A stretch of 64,000 nucleotides of DNA, taken from positions 8,827,656 to 8,891,655 of the forward strand of contig JAKOON010000018.1 in assembly GCA_022577435.1 (NCBI GenBank), read 5' to 3'. The position numbers and the translations under genes were made by a program. The notes under the pieces are model-generated. The model was not told where the DNA came from. It searched no databases and was given only the letters and a program-made list of their open reading frames with translations. Below are positions 35,301-49,500 of the stretch, in pieces (positions within the stretch are counted from its first letter, which is position 1; each line of letters starts with the position of its first letter). The DNA is from Embiotoca jacksoni. Lineage: Eukaryota; Chordata; Actinopteri; Embiotocidae.

Positions 35301-37440
35301 GGACTGAATTATATCAGGGTAAAACAATGCAGTTCAGACTCACTGTCTCAGCAGCAGAATGATACAGTCCTAGCTATCATAGCTAGAAAGCCTGAATGTA
35401 AAATGGACTGAGAAACCAAACATTTTCCTTATTCAATGTACGAGTCAATATGAAGACGGAAGCAAGGGATGACAGAAAGACAAGCAAAGAAGGAGATTCA
35501 CTGAGGAAGACAACATAGAGAGGAGGAGAAAAAAAAAAGGATAGAAATGTTACATCTAAAATCATACCATCCTCCTCTCGAGCTATGAGTGTTAAAGGCC
35601 TTCACAGCGAGATCTCTGAAAGCTATACGACCATGTGGTTTCCTACTGAGCCCAAGTAGTGGAACCAGAATCACTGTTGCCGCATACAGAGCAAGGAGCG
35701 CCTCGGCGCATAAGCCTTAAAACAGGAACCCACCGTTCACAGTCCATGACCTACTGCCTCAGGGGCATCAGGACTAACCAGATACAACATTTATCCTCAG
35801 ACTATCATGAACTGTTCAGGTGAGAGCATGTATTTTTCACCACTGAAATATTCTTCTGAACTTAGTCAAGAAAAAGCACTGATACAGAGCTGTCTTTATC
35901 CCACTTCTTTGATTCGTTGCAGCTCTGACGGACATCCTCCCAACCAGAGGTCCTCCTCAGAAATGCACAGCATCATCTCCTTAATGGCTAATTTGCTAGA
36001 TGTACTGTATGCACCAGGACAATCTCAAGTGTGATCACCAAATTCCCCATGAATATTACATAATATTGTCTAAAATATTATATCATATTATATTGTGATC
36101 AATGCCAATATTTCGATGATGACAGCAAGCAGGAGTGTCTAGCTGACTCATGATTTATGTGTTGATGATGTGTACATATATAGTATCAAACCTATTGGCA
36201 TTGTGGCACCTGGGATCAGCAGATTAGCCTCTTAGCATTATGTTCATAAATGCACTAAGTAGTGTAATTAATATATATACAAATGTAACAGTAAGAGAGA
36301 GTAAAAAGTTTGTTGCATTAAAACAACTCCAACAAGTACAATTTTCAAATTGAAAAGACTGCAACTATTTGCATCCTAAAAATCAGCATGTTTGGGGCTT
36401 CTGCTTTCTATTTTCAGTGTTTTCCAAGTACTCCAATGTTAATGAAGTGCTGCAATTTTCTGGATTTCCCGTTTCAACATTTATTATTGTCAAGATTTAG
36501 GGCCAAGTTATTTTATTAAACCAAAATAATAATAAAGAATCTGGATGCAAGCATTTACATTTTAAGGTAAGGCTTTGTCTCAGTGGTAGGTAAACAACAA
36601 AAAAAGTAAACTAAAATCATATCCAAGATGATCAAAGGATAAATCAGTAGATTAGTACCTGCAGCTGCAAACCTTTTTCTTGTCAATAACTCAATAGCTC
36701 TAAACATACTCAAAATATGCCCAAGAATGTGAAGAATGTCTGATCCATCATTTCTCTACTAAGATATCTGCAGGTAAAAACAATGTTTTATGGACACAAA
36801 AGTGTAGCCTCTTAAAATGTATGTAAAATGTGAACATTAGTGTCAAAATACACTCAGGCTTTGTTTACTGTCAGCATTTGAAAATGTTAAAAATTTTGAA
36901 GATAAACAGAAAAACAGGAAAGATTCCAGGACCTCTTAAAACGTGAACACTTCAGTCACACTTGAAATAACCGGTTCTAAGATACCAATCAAACCTGCCC
37001 TAAACAGAAGACACAGTTACTCTCTATCAATCAAACCATAATGATATGTTGTCTGGGACATGCATGCCGGTTGGCATACCGTAAAGTGGATCTGTTTTGC
37101 TCTATCCTGAAGAATGAGTGTGGTTACATGTACTTATAATGGAAACTTGGATGAAATAGCTGAGCTCACCTTTCCCCCTGCTCACTCTCTAGTCTCCTCT
37201 CCTTGTGTTAGATGAGTTAAAAACAGATCATATTTCCACAGGTGGCTGAGACGAACTTACCCAGGAATGTTGAGCGACATAAATCTCTGTAATTGCATGG
37301 TATCGATCAGATAACTAAAGCTACAACTGGTGAGGGAGACACCCTTTTTTCCCTCCATACCATTTTTCATGCTTTTATCTGACATCAAGAAGGGAGTGTT
37401 AATCACTACACGTGAACACAGGCACATGTACACTCTCTGG
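35301..37440. other. Non-coding AT-rich sequence
   Basis: Contains an AT-rich, partly self-complementary stretch around 36055-36105 (repeated ATAATATT/ATATTAT words). Nothing else recognised; the open stretches are at most about 75 codons before the CA array. Confidence 0.6.
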
Positions 37441-38250
<810 letters not shown>

Positions 38251-38430
38251 CAGGAAAAACTCCCCTTTAACTGTAAGAAACCCTAAGAAAGTTGGAAGGA
38301 AAAACTCCCTTTTCAAAATAAGAAACTGACGGAACCAGGCTCAGACGCGGGTGGCCTTATGCCTTGACCTGTTGGGAGGAGGGGAGAGCAGAGAGAGAAA
38401 AGAGCAGCACTGAGATACAAGAAGTACATT
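38251..38430 (-). mobile_element. Fragment (distal half) of the 13.2-kb repeat family
   Basis: CAGGAAAAACTCCCCTTTAA, GGAACCAGGCTCAGACGCGG, then GCCTTGACCTGTTGGGAGG and GAGAGCAGAGAGAGAAA align in order with the distal half of the copy at 13184-13565. The proximal (ATTCA)n half is missing. It lies in the same orientation and is more diverged. Confidence 0.75.
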
Positions 38431-39699
<1,269 letters not shown>

Positions 39700-39945
39700 T
39701 CCCAGTCCCTGTCTCTTGCGGAACTGTACCAGCATTAAATCAGCAGCAGAATATGTGACTGGCTCCAGCTTGTGCTAATGAACGGGCTATACAGTGATGG
39801 GACAAACATCCCTGGGTCACCATGCCATTGCTTCCCTGCCATTAATTACAGCTCAGCCGGTGCGTATAAGCTACTAAAGATTATCTAAGGATACAGCAGA
39901 TTATCTCCGGATGTGAGCTCTTTGGGAAACATAAATATTCAACCT
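39700..39945. promoter_or_regulatory. Candidate conserved non-coding block
   Basis: Repeat-free DNA with GCTTGTGCTAATGAACGGGC, GCCATTAATTACAGCTC, AAGATTATCTAAGG and CAGATTATCTCCGG. It contains two GATTATCT repeats 24 bases apart and a TAATTA core. No open frame. Texture evidence only. Confidence 0.3.
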
Positions 39946-40522
39946 CTTCTTTCCTTTTTTTTTATTCAGCCCGTTGCTTTGTCTGTGGAACCAGGGGTTC
40001 ATCACATGGTGTCCATTATGGTTAAGTAAGAAAATGATGACAGGTTAAGACCACCGGGGCAGTTTTTTATATATATATATTTCTGTCTTTTTTTTATTTC
40101 ATAAATTTTTTTCAGATCTGGAATTTTCATGTTTAATGCTTGTAAACATGAGCATGCAAATACAGAGAATCAGATGATTCTTTGTTTGTAAAAACTTGAA
40201 TATGAAATGTCTTAATGTCAGTCTTGTAAATTCAACCCATTCTACCCCTTCAAACTCAGTGACATTTGTATCTTTTAAGGGTATTTTTTTCTTATATAGT
40301 TATACTGACATAATCTTAATTTGGAATATATTCCTTTTCAAATTATTGAAGTCAAGTCAAAGACTTGATTTTGATGTGGTGAAATACTGTATTCAGTTTT
40401 GTACATGTTAGTGTCAATTAAAAACGTAACCATAGTTGTCTCCAGTGGTCACTGAATTTTTTAATAAACTGCATTTAATTCATCTTGAAAATATAAGTAA
40501 CCGTAAGTAGTGTTTCAATCGT
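39946..40522. other. Non-coding AT-rich sequence
   Basis: T-rich patches and a short TATATATATAT at 40068-40080. The plus frame at 40196-40411 shows no domain. Confidence 0.6.
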
Positions 40523-41303
40523 CAGTGGTGGAAAGTAACTACTGTAAGCATATTTACTATATTGCACCAGAGACCAAATCATCATCATCATTTCATTAGA
40601 ACTTTATTTGAGTAATTCAGTTATCTTATACTTTACTTAATTGTTTTTTTTTTTTTTAAAGAATAAGCTTTTCCATAAAACATATAACCTTAGAAACAGC
40701 ATTATTAAAGAACAAACTAGTGGTTTTCAACCATTCTGACCTGATAAAAAAAAAAACAATGGTGGTGTATTGTCACGTCAGAGTTGATGAGAAAAAAAAT
40801 ATACTTTTCTTCTGTACTTCATGGGTCTCATTTAAAAATTTCAAGGCCAAAGAGTTCAAACTTTCTGATATTTCATAAAAATGGAAATATTAGAGAGAAG
40901 TCAGAAAAACACAATTTGTGTGGCAAAAATTGCTTTTCCTTTTTCCCAAAATTATGTTACGTCCATCAGATTGATCTAGTGACCCTTTGGATGGAGGCGG
41001 ACCTCTCGGTTGAGAATCACTGGACTAAACTACCAAACTGTATCTGCAGTAGATGAATTAGCTCCCACTCGACCAGCTACAAGAATGAAATGCAGCTTCA
41101 ACATTAACCCACTAGTAGTAACAGTCAGAGAGTTTAAGATATATGTCAGTTAAAGCAGATTTTTCTACTTTTACTAATAAGCATACTTAAAGTACATTTT
41201 TCGAATGATATTTTTATACTTTAATTTTAGTAGAAGTATTCTACAAATGTATATGTTGTTACTGGTACTTATGTAATGGATCTGGATAATTCTTCCACCA
41301 CTG
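40523..41303. mobile_element. hAT-like MITE (ends CAGTGGTGGAA), carrying a nested insertion
   Basis: The left end CAGTGGTGGAAAGTAAC (from 40523) and right end TTCTTCCACCACTG (to 41303) are inverted copies over about 11 bases. The flanks inside (ACTTTACTTAA.., ..CTTAAAGTACATTTTTC, GGTACTTATGTAATGGATCT) match the common fish element that ends in TTCTTCCACCACTG. It has no transposase and must move in trans. A clear 8-base target duplication was not found (left TCAATCGT, right TTCTAGTC). A second element (40718-41022) sits inside it, so the outer copy is the older insertion. Confidence 0.82.
40718..41022. mobile_element. Nested hAT-like MITE (ends CAGTGGTTYTCAACC)
   Basis: The left end TAGTGGTTTTCAACC and right end GGTTGAGAATCACTG are imperfect inverted repeats of about 15 bases. 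They bound 305 bases with inner words (CTTTGGATGGAGGCGG) typical of this fish family. The 8-base flanks are GAACAAAC (40710-40717) and GACTAAAC (41023-41030), six of eight identical, consistent with a decayed target-site duplication. No transposase. The plus frame at 40784-41056 is a chance reading. Confidence 0.82.
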
Positions 41304-42950
41304 TTCTAGTCAGTACTGAGTCAGTATAGTTGTATCTTTAATAGCCAAGTTTTTATTTTTAAATCACAAATATGGGTCAGCAGTCAGTACCACAGAGTAT
41401 CTGCCTTGACACTGGCCTGAGCTGGTGAGGTAATGCTGTATTTGTTTTTTTTCTCTCATATTACCACTGACCATCGACAATGCTACATTACATAAGAAAC
41501 CTGTCACTGAATGGAAAAGTTGACTTTAATCACTTACATTTCTGCTTATTGTGGATTTGTTTTTACAATATAGATACGATATAGATTTTTTTTTTTTTTT
41601 TTTTTTTTTTACAATAAACAAAAACCCTTGGATAATTTTTTTTTTATTTTTTTTATGAGCTCTAATTCAAAACATTGTGCCGTCTCCTGATCCCACACTC
41701 TAAATTAGTTGTGTTGTGAGTTAACCCGGAGTTTTATCTTTGAAGTAAACACACGTACAAATGAGAAAAAAAAACAAAGCTGGGTAAAGAATAACCATCT
41801 GGATGCCCAACTCTTGGTCCTCCATATGCTTTAGATTGTATATTTATTAAGTCTGGATGGGAGCACATATCCTCAAGTACAAAACTGAATGCCTTTGTTT
41901 TCAGGGATTCTATCAAGTACACAAGTATTTCTTTCAGACTTTTAAAGTTCATATCCACAAATTCATCAACTCTGCAATTTAACAGGTAAATGAATGGATT
42001 TCCAAATGTCACTCATTTGTTGTTTGGTGTTGATCGTCGCATTTTGTTTGTAGTCAGTGCATCGCTACTTTGACACCAAAGGCAAAGCATGGTCCTTTGA
42101 AAATGCAGAACTTACAATAAATAAATTAAGTAGCTGAGAATAAATGAACAATTATCAATGATAATAATTTCCCCTCAAACTTTACTTTGCTTGCTGTGCA
42201 TGCATATTTGATTATTTGGGTTTTTTCTCTTACTGCTGAGTTAGAATTACTGCAGCCATCCTATAGATAATCCATTTACATTGAAAAGTGAATCTCAGCA
42301 TGAGCTCATCAACTAAACATCCCCTCTAAACAAATGGAGAGACAACTGGCTTTCTTGAACAAAAGGCGTCTTTGGTTACATCTTCTTGGTTACAGAAACA
42401 TGACACAGTGTTTTTACTCCAACACTTTCCACTGATTCCAGATTGTCTTACCCGGGGGCTCCAGTGTAATTTGGTAATTTGTCCACAGCTACCTTTTAGC
42501 ATTTTTTCGATAGCAACTTTTCGAAGGAATGCAGTCGTACAAAAGGCCAGTGTGGCATCATTATACAGTACAAAAAGTCTTTGGAGGTTTATTCATACCC
42601 ATGGTGCATCCGTGTAGAGTTACAGTAACACGGAGGAGGTTGGGTTACAGGGATAATGGCAGCTGATGGTCTTTTTGGTTGCCCTCGTGTTCAAGGAATT
42701 CCCCTATTCTAGGGCTTTTTGTTGAAGTGTTAGTGAATTGATGTCACCTTTAGATAATGTAAGAATATACTGTATTGAAATGTACAGATATTACAGAGAC
42801 AATTATAGGTGGTTGTGTAACTGAGTAAGAAATGTCACAAACGCTTCGTTGTGATTTTTTTTAATTTCCTTTTTAATTTATTTTGTATTGCTATATAGCC
42901 GATAAACATATGTAAAACCCAGAGGACAAATAAAATCAGAACAACACATC
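41304..42950. other. Non-coding AT-rich sequence with T25 run
   Basis: T run of 25 at 41586-41610 and further T-rich DNA to 41657. The minus frame 41734-42012 (92 codons) and plus frame 42372-42617 show no domains. No gene supported. Confidence 0.6.
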
Positions 42951-43640
42951 TGGTCTCATCTCTCTGTAGCAGAATGGGCACCGGCGGGTTGGGTGGAGGG
43001 GTAGACCACAGCACACAGCTCTGCCTATTACCGGCCATGAGACTCCACTCGGCTGATACGTCCTGTCACCCTTCTATACAAATCTCCCTGATATCCGCTA
43101 TGCGCACTCTTACACTCAGAGGCAGGCGGCGGCCTGAACTTGCTCTGTCACTCTGCCATATACCCGGATTCCTACAGAGGGAGAAGGGGCCCCCATGGGG
43201 ACCCTAATCGCTAAAGCAAAGGGTCATCCATCAAGTCAGGCTCAGTGGGGACATTGGGGGAAAAGGCAGAGGAGGGATGAACAACATAAGGGAGGGAGAA
43301 GTAACAGGGAGAGACAGAAACAGACAGTGGGAGGGGGAGACTCAGAAAGAAACAGATTGAAATACAATGAAGAGCCAGAGCTGGGCTCTCTGTTTGTTTA
43401 GGGTCTGTCTCTGTCATTGTGTCACCGTGGTAGCGGGGTTACCGGGGTGCCTCTCGGACACTGGGGGCTGCCGCGCTCCGCTGATGGCCCAGCGACTGAG
43501 CATATGTCACAAGTCTAGCGCGAATGAGGGCGCTGCCTCTGCTGGGGCACACATCATTAGCACCATCTGTGACAGTACCCATGAGGCCCTGGTACGCGCA
43601 AATACGCTGGTTTTGTTTTTTGGGGAAGGGGGTGGAAAAT
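42951..43640. promoter_or_regulatory. GC-richer block, candidate regulatory or old functional DNA
   Basis: GC-richer than its neighbours, with CACTCGGCTGATACGTCC, a purine-rich middle (43255-43375), then GCATATGTCACAAG, GCACACATCATTAGCACC and CATCTGTGACAGTACCC. CATATG and CATCTG are E-boxes; TGTCAC/TGACAG are TALE-type words. Frames on both strands are open for 70-90 codons but without domains. Regulatory role is a guess from texture. Confidence 0.25.
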
Positions 43641-43889
43641 AAGGGAGGAAGGGGCACTACTTATATGTAAACTGTTTCTTCCAGGGTCACTGCTGCTCAA
43701 CTAGACCTCGTATTGATGGGAGGAGGTGGGGGAGAAATGGTGAAATAAACCCAAGGTACCAGCACACTGTGTGTGAAGGTGTGAAAGTGAGGGGACTGTG
43801 TGATGAGGGGTGCATGTGTGTATTTATGTGTGTCTGTGGGACTCAACATGGTGTCTTACATACGTACCAGTGAGTCCAGGATACCAGTA
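43641..43889. other. Non-coding spacer with GT-rich patch
   Basis: G-rich and GT-rich unique DNA. Nothing recognised. Confidence 0.6.
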
Positions 43890-44188
43890 TGGCAATGATT
43901 ACAGCCCTTTGGGAGGGAGGGCAAGACGGGCCCATGGTACGCTCGCTGCAGTTGTGTTGAGTCCAGATAGAGGAAATGCTGGAATAATAAGAACAGGAAG
44001 GGTAAATGGCCTATCAAACACACCCCTCTCTGACCTCCCCTGAGCCCGGCCGACCAGGATGAAAGATCCAGCCACTTTCTTCTCCTTAATGGTTTCCTCG
44101 GTAATCAGCGCAGCGGAAGTGCTCCAGTCCGGGGTGATTAGCCAGGGCTAGGATTCCTTAATCGCTCCGGCCCCGTTCTCATGCTTTG
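43890..44188. promoter_or_regulatory. Candidate conserved non-coding block
   Basis: Repeat-free DNA with GGAATAATAAGAACAGG, GGGTAAATGGCC, CTCCTTAATGGTTTCC, GGTAATCAGCGCAGCGG, GGGGTGATTAGCC and GGATTCCTTAATCGCTCC. Several TAAT(C/G) cores lie in a GC-balanced context. It ends abruptly at an A18 run. Texture evidence only. Confidence 0.32.
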
Positions 44189-44295
44189 AAAAAAAAAAAA
44201 AAAAAAGAAGAGGGAGAGGGAAGGAGGGGAGAGGAAGCAAGGGTGATAACAGGGCTGTGTGTTTAAAGAGAAAGAGAAGGGGGTGGGGGGTATGT
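44189..44295. repeat. A18 run followed by purine-rich tract
   Basis: Eighteen A (44189-44206), then about 90 bases biased to G/A with GGGAGGGG words and GGGGGTGGGGGG near 44279-44291 (quadruplex-capable). Confidence 0.88.
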
Positions 44296-46899
44296 TTGGA
44301 TATGAGAAGATTTGGGAGGGCGACAAGCTGAGAAGTCAGAGTTGACATTATTTGGGTTTCTATGGATCTGCCTGGGTAGTTGTTGTGCTTCTCCAAAGAC
44401 ACACACACACGGAAAGAGATATTTAATTGTGTAAATTATACTTCAAATGGAGAGATCGTGGAGGTTTCATTAAGTCAGTTAGGTCAAGAACTAAACCAGT
44501 TAATCACTGGGAAAACAGACGTTCATGAGGTGATTGCTAATCTGACTGAAACATGACCTCCCAGACAGTGACTCATGGTATACCATAGTCACCATATTTA
44601 TTCAGGATGTGTCTTATTTGCACTTCTTTTCTTAATCCGTGTTTTCAGGTAGACAACATGATTTAAAATCCCGTACAACCTTTGCTGTGCAGAGATTTGT
44701 TTCATTACTGGCAAAGCTTACGAATTAAACAATAATTAAAACCTCAGCCATGACAAGGACAAATGGCATTAGACCGTTAAAATACTGTGCACACATATAT
44801 TCCTTTACTGATGACATAGCTCTGTTTTGTTTTTTGTTTTTTGATTTGGGTGACTGTAGGGTAGTCTTACAGCAGCTCCAGCGTTAAATAGGGTGGTAAA
44901 TTTCTCAGACGGTAAAATGAGAGCCTATCTGTGGGCTGCTGGTGACTAATGATGGGGTCAGAGCATTTAGCCCCACCACAGAAATGGCAGACTGCATGAG
45001 TCACTGTTACAGGCAACGCTTCCTCTGCTCCCACAGGTTGCTACTTAAACCAAAGTGTTAGGCCTCAGTATTTGCCTCACGTTTGGTCAGAACAAGCATC
45101 TCTGATCACTTTAAGATTCCTTCTGTTTCCTCCAAAATAACATTATGCAGTGGAGGGTGTTTGTATTGCATTTGATTAAATTTGAGTTGATTATAAAATG
45201 ACAGGATCTGAATCCACGTTGTCGCTTAGTTCCTAAATCAGTAATACACAGGGCTAAAAACACAATGAAATATAACAGTATAGCTTGAGTTACAGGCCGA
45301 AATTTTACCTGCCGATGCGCATCAAGTTTCTATCAAGTTAAAATTTAAACTGATATGTATCAAATAGGAAATAAAAAGCCAGACTGATACTGTCTTCATA
45401 AAAAAGTTTGTCATCCTGACCCTGTTTACAAATGCTCCAACTCTGTTGGTTTTGGGTATTACTACCATGACAACGCTGGAAGCAAATGACTATTGCATGC
45501 GCAATGTGTTATGTAAAATGTATGTGGTTAAAAATAAAAGCACAACAGCTGACGCTCTGTAGACTTCAAAATAAAAGACTGACTTTTTTCCCCTCAACTT
45601 CTTTTTTCAGGTACACATTCACAACCAACTAAAAATGCCCCATGACCCACTTTTGTGTCATGACCCACCAGATGAAAGCCTCTGGTAAAGTTAGAGACCA
45701 AATCTAATAAAGTGGCTTAGCCATGCATTCACAAAGGCCTTCAAATAAGTGATAAAATCACAAAAGGCATTGCTAAAAAAAAAAAGAGAGACTTAATTCC
45801 TATCTGCTTTCCTTTCCTAATATTACCTGGTTGTTTTATGCACCGTTTAGTTTCCTTGGCAACAATGACATTGTACAGTGGCAACATTCTCCAAACATAC
45901 CTACATACACAAACACCCGAGCCTGTTTGACAGTGCAGGCATTTGTTTTCATTCAGGAATTCCCCCACTGAGCGCTTTGTAAGTTCCCACCAAGTCAAAC
46001 CTGTTTGTGGCTTATATTGTCTTCCCTACTATTTTTCAGGGATCACATTACAATAGTTGGTTTCCAAAATGTCTTTGGTAATGTGAAAATGCTTGCAAAT
46101 AGGTATCATGTGCGTATGTCAACTGATGTGCATGACAATCGGTGACTCCACCTGGGCTTTTGTCTTTGCTGCTACCGAGATTTTACGTCTCACAGTGCAA
46201 CTTCTCATGTGTCGCCTTTTAAAATTCCCCTGTCCATATTTTTACCACAGCTTTCGGTAGAAATATGTGTGCACACAACTGAGTTAACAGGAAAACAAGG
46301 GCACACACACCTACCCACACACACAGACTATGATTATTATAGAGCATTTTAAATGCTCTTAAAGGATTGCTTTCATTCTTCTCTCTACTATGTTTTAGTC
46401 CTGGGGGCTCAGCAGGTGTGTGTCTCTAAATACAATACTGTCATACCTGCACATATCACGAGTTCTTGACCTCAACCTGCACCCCCACCGCGTCGTCATT
46501 TCAGTCATTCCTTTCCGTATTTTACTAACAATACCCAAACTGCTTATATGAACATGTCACATTTAATCACCCTAATCTCAGATTTACGAATAACAACAGT
46601 TTCAAAAATGCCCTGTAGCTGACAGGCGAGCAGATGAAAGGAAAGAAATAAATATCCATTAGGGTGTCCCAACAAGTCCCCCAACACATACGACCATTTA
46701 GGTTGTTTGTTTCTGACCTAAAATACGACCGACAGGAGTGTTTTGTAAATCAGCGCCCCGGTTAGATTTATAGTGACAAAAACAATTGATTAGGTTTAGG
46801 GAACGATAATGTTTAGGTTTCTTAAAATTGAAGTTAAGCAATCTCCATCGCTATGGCAACAGTAAATGTGCTTTAAAAAAAAACATGTTGACTCCATTC
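44296..46899. other. Non-coding sequence with one conserved-looking patch
   Basis: The patch 44865-45060 (GCTGGTGACTAATGATGGGG, GCATTTAGCCCCACC, GGCAACGCTTCCTCTGC) looks regulatory but weakly so. The stretch 45610-45675, with two TCATGACCCA/CCATGACCCA words, resembles decayed hAT-type interior sequence. The minus frame 45741-45998 has no domain. The remainder is AT-rich and featureless. Confidence 0.5.
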
Positions 46900-47130
46900 A
46901 CTGTATATAAAAGTGGACGTAGCTTCTGAGTCTGAAAACTTAGGCTAATGCAGAAGTGTGATAAACTGCAATACCACCGAAGGCCGCTAGAGGTTGGCTC
47001 CAAAAAGGCTCTGGCTCCATAGACTCCCATTCAACTTCTGTCATGAAACACAAATTCAATTTAGTTTTTCCACAAGCGTTGTTAGCTTAGGTCACTATTA
47101 ATTAGAAAATAGGCTCCAAAACATTGTGTT
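46900..47130. mobile_element. Probable remnant of a teleost interspersed repeat
   Basis: CATTCACTGTATATAAAAGT with GGACGTAG, then GGCCGCTAGAGGTTGGCTCC and GGCTCCATAGACTCCCATTC. These words are typical of an abundant fish repeat whose consensus carries a TATATAAA..GGACGTAG start and a CATAGACTCCCAT motif. The TATATAAA here is therefore not a promoter. Ends could not be fixed. A related reverse-oriented word (CCAAACCAATGGGTGATGTC) lies at 47679-47698. Confidence 0.45.
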
Positions 47131-48279
47131 TTTGGGGGCATGTCTGTTTGATTGACAGGCTTGAGGTTTTCCGTGTCAAATTGAATCAGATCCACCACTC
47201 CTTCCACTGCTTCCCAGCTCATCCATATATTGTCACTTCTATCTCCAAACCCCTCCGAACTAAGAAGAACCAAGATGGTTGTAACACACGTCTGTTACTT
47301 CCGTGGGTTCCCTCAGCACAGAGACACATACAACAGCTGAAGTACTGGCAAATGTGTTTATTTCAACAACACAACAGTCTCTCACAGTCTCATGTGCTCT
47401 CCTGCCCTGCCTCCGAGCACACAGTCCAACGGCAGGTCTGCAGCCACCCTGCTGCTCTGCATCCCCAGGAGTGAAAGCCGTCCGACGTGCTACTGCTGGT
47501 ATATGTGGAGAGTGAGCCAATCAGTAATACAATGTACCTGCGCTAATTAACTCTCTCCCTGTCACCGTTCCTTGAACCACTCCCTAAATCAGTCTGCCCT
47601 GCAGCTGACCCAAAACCATGCCCCACTACCACAATGGTGTTGGCCAAAATCAGAACTCGAGGCCTCATAACAGCAATTCCAAACCAATGGGTGATGTCAC
47701 TGTTAGTTTCCGCTTGGTTGACTTGTGGTTGGAAATAGGAATTTGGACATCATTGTCCTGCACCCAAGTTCACTGTTGTAATGAACCGTCCGCCCAACCC
47801 ACCTCAAAATTATTTAAACGTCATCTGAACTGATTGACGTTATTTATATGTCTGCTAGAAGTCACTTAATTTTAAAACGTAGTTTTTGGCCGTGATAAGC
47901 TGAATGCACAATAGACCTTTGCGTCATTTTATGGAGGACAGTGCCCACATACTTTCTCTTAAATATTTTTCAATTCTTGGGTGACAAACAGCATTAGTTT
48001 CCACGTAGAGTAGAGGTTCCCAGCACTGTGCCTCTGTTGACCTTCATAGGAGGTAATCGTATGAGCCGTAAAAGTCCTATGATGCTATGACCCTTTATCA
48101 CCCCAATGGATAAAAGATAAATGCGTGGAGAGCAAGTGGGAGAGTAAGATGACAGACATGCAGAAGACTGTACAAAACAGATCAGACAGAACAAAAAGAT
48201 TGTAGACAGAGAGATAAGAAGGGAGAGCGCGACAGGCAGACACACCAGGCGTCTCTGTCTCACCATCCTGTAGTCAGTG
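47131..48279. other. Non-coding sequence, partly repeat-derived
   Basis: The interval 47131-47520 is open in short overlapping frames on both strands (63-116 codons) without domains. CCAAACCAATGGGTGATGTC at 47679-47698 is a word from the repeat named at 46900. Nothing else recognised. Confidence 0.5.
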
Positions 48280-48520
48280 AGCTGTCAGCGATCCTCCCTG
48301 CCTGCTCTATGGGTACAGCCCCGCGAGCGATGGCATTTCAAATAGCCTTATAAATCAAGAGTTATGTTATGTCACCCTGCCACTGCCATTAACACACAGA
48401 AGAAAAACCACCAGCTTTTTATTTTTGTGCCGCACACAGGGTTTATATTACCGTGTGCATCCCCTACTGAACCATTAATACTCTACATTGGGCTCTTTCT
48501 CAGGCCGTAACTGAAACTTG
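48280..48520. promoter_or_regulatory. Candidate conserved non-coding block
   Basis: Repeat-free DNA with GCGAGCGATGGCATTTC, AGCCTTATAAATCAAGAG, CTGCCATTAACACAC, TTTATATTACCGTGTGC and GAACCATTAATACTC. It is closed in all frames. Texture evidence only. Confidence 0.27.
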
Positions 48521-48650
48521 AGAAATTTATCCTCATTGTGGGTCCAAGTCTCAAGAAAACTTACTAGAGCTCTTGTCGTCAGGGGACCCACGAGAAACCT
48601 GCCCCTGATCCATTTTGGTTCCCAACCTGTAGGTTAAGAAATGCTCTCCC
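48521..48650. mobile_element. Possible hAT-type MITE scrap
   Basis: GTCAGGGGACCCACGAGAAA and TTCCCAACCTGTAGGTTAAG followed by AAATGCT resemble the interior and inverted-end words of fish elements with GGTTGAGAACCACTG ends. No clean end pair remains, so the call is weak. Confidence 0.3.
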
Positions 48651-49293
48651 CTCCCTCAACAATTACTAAAGAGATACACTTGAGCAAGACACTTGACCTC
48701 TAATAGCTGCACTGAAACTGTTCATTGGTTCATAATACAAGACTGTGGATCTAAAGGGCAGCACAACATGCAGGTGTGTAACTATATGTTCATCATTTCT
48801 GTAAAGGAACTGTCACGATTAACCGAAATAAAAAAATATTGCAAATATCTTATGTTAATATAAATCTAGGCTCTTGGAGCAATGCATGTATAATCGTGGC
48901 CCATCTGTGTGAAACTAAATGAAAAATTTGTGCTTGATTTAAACATCAGTATCTCACAAAAGCTTAAAATCTTTGTTTGATTAAGTGACTCAATCAGTGT
49001 TCTGTGCCAGAGCGACGTTGCTTCCAAACAACGTATCTTAATGATAGACAGATGGCAAAGAAATTCATTGCTACACCACTGTGCTTCGTGTCACCTTGAA
49101 AACTTTTTTTCATGCCCCGTACGACCCTCTGCACCTGCTGCAAAACTGTTTTCCCCTGCAAAGCAAGTCATCCATACATGTAAGTCACGGTTGCCGGGGT
49201 TAAATATAGGAATCATGCATAGAGGGGTAATCAGGAGTTCTCATCGCAGGATCCCCCGAGACTGATTCCCGGCGTGTGACATGGCTGTCAAAA
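48651..49293. other. Non-coding unique sequence
   Basis: AT-rich up to about 49000, then mixed. The plus frame 49041-49265 has no domain. Nothing recognised. Confidence 0.6.
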
Positions 49294-49346
49294 CACTGAC
49301 GGATTGTTTTACCTACACACTCACACAAACACAAAGCTGCGTGCAT

Positions 49347-49433
<87 letters not shown>

Positions 49434-49500
49434 GGAACGCAAACACATGCTCCTAAGCACACACCAGCACACAAAATCCCATTGACAGATTGTTTTATCA
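49294..49500. repeat. (CA)41 array flanked by a 20-base direct repeat
   Basis: A pure CA run at 49348-49430. CACTGACGGATTGTTTTACC (49294-49313) and CATTGACAGATTGTTTTATC (49480-49499) match at 17 of 20 bases on either side. The array thus sits between two diverged copies of the same unique segment. The local duplication may be linked to the array, or may be an old duplication into which the array grew. Confidence 0.9.

Noticed and set aside
46910..46917. TATATAAA as a promoter
   Set aside because: It lies inside words typical of an abundant fish repeat.
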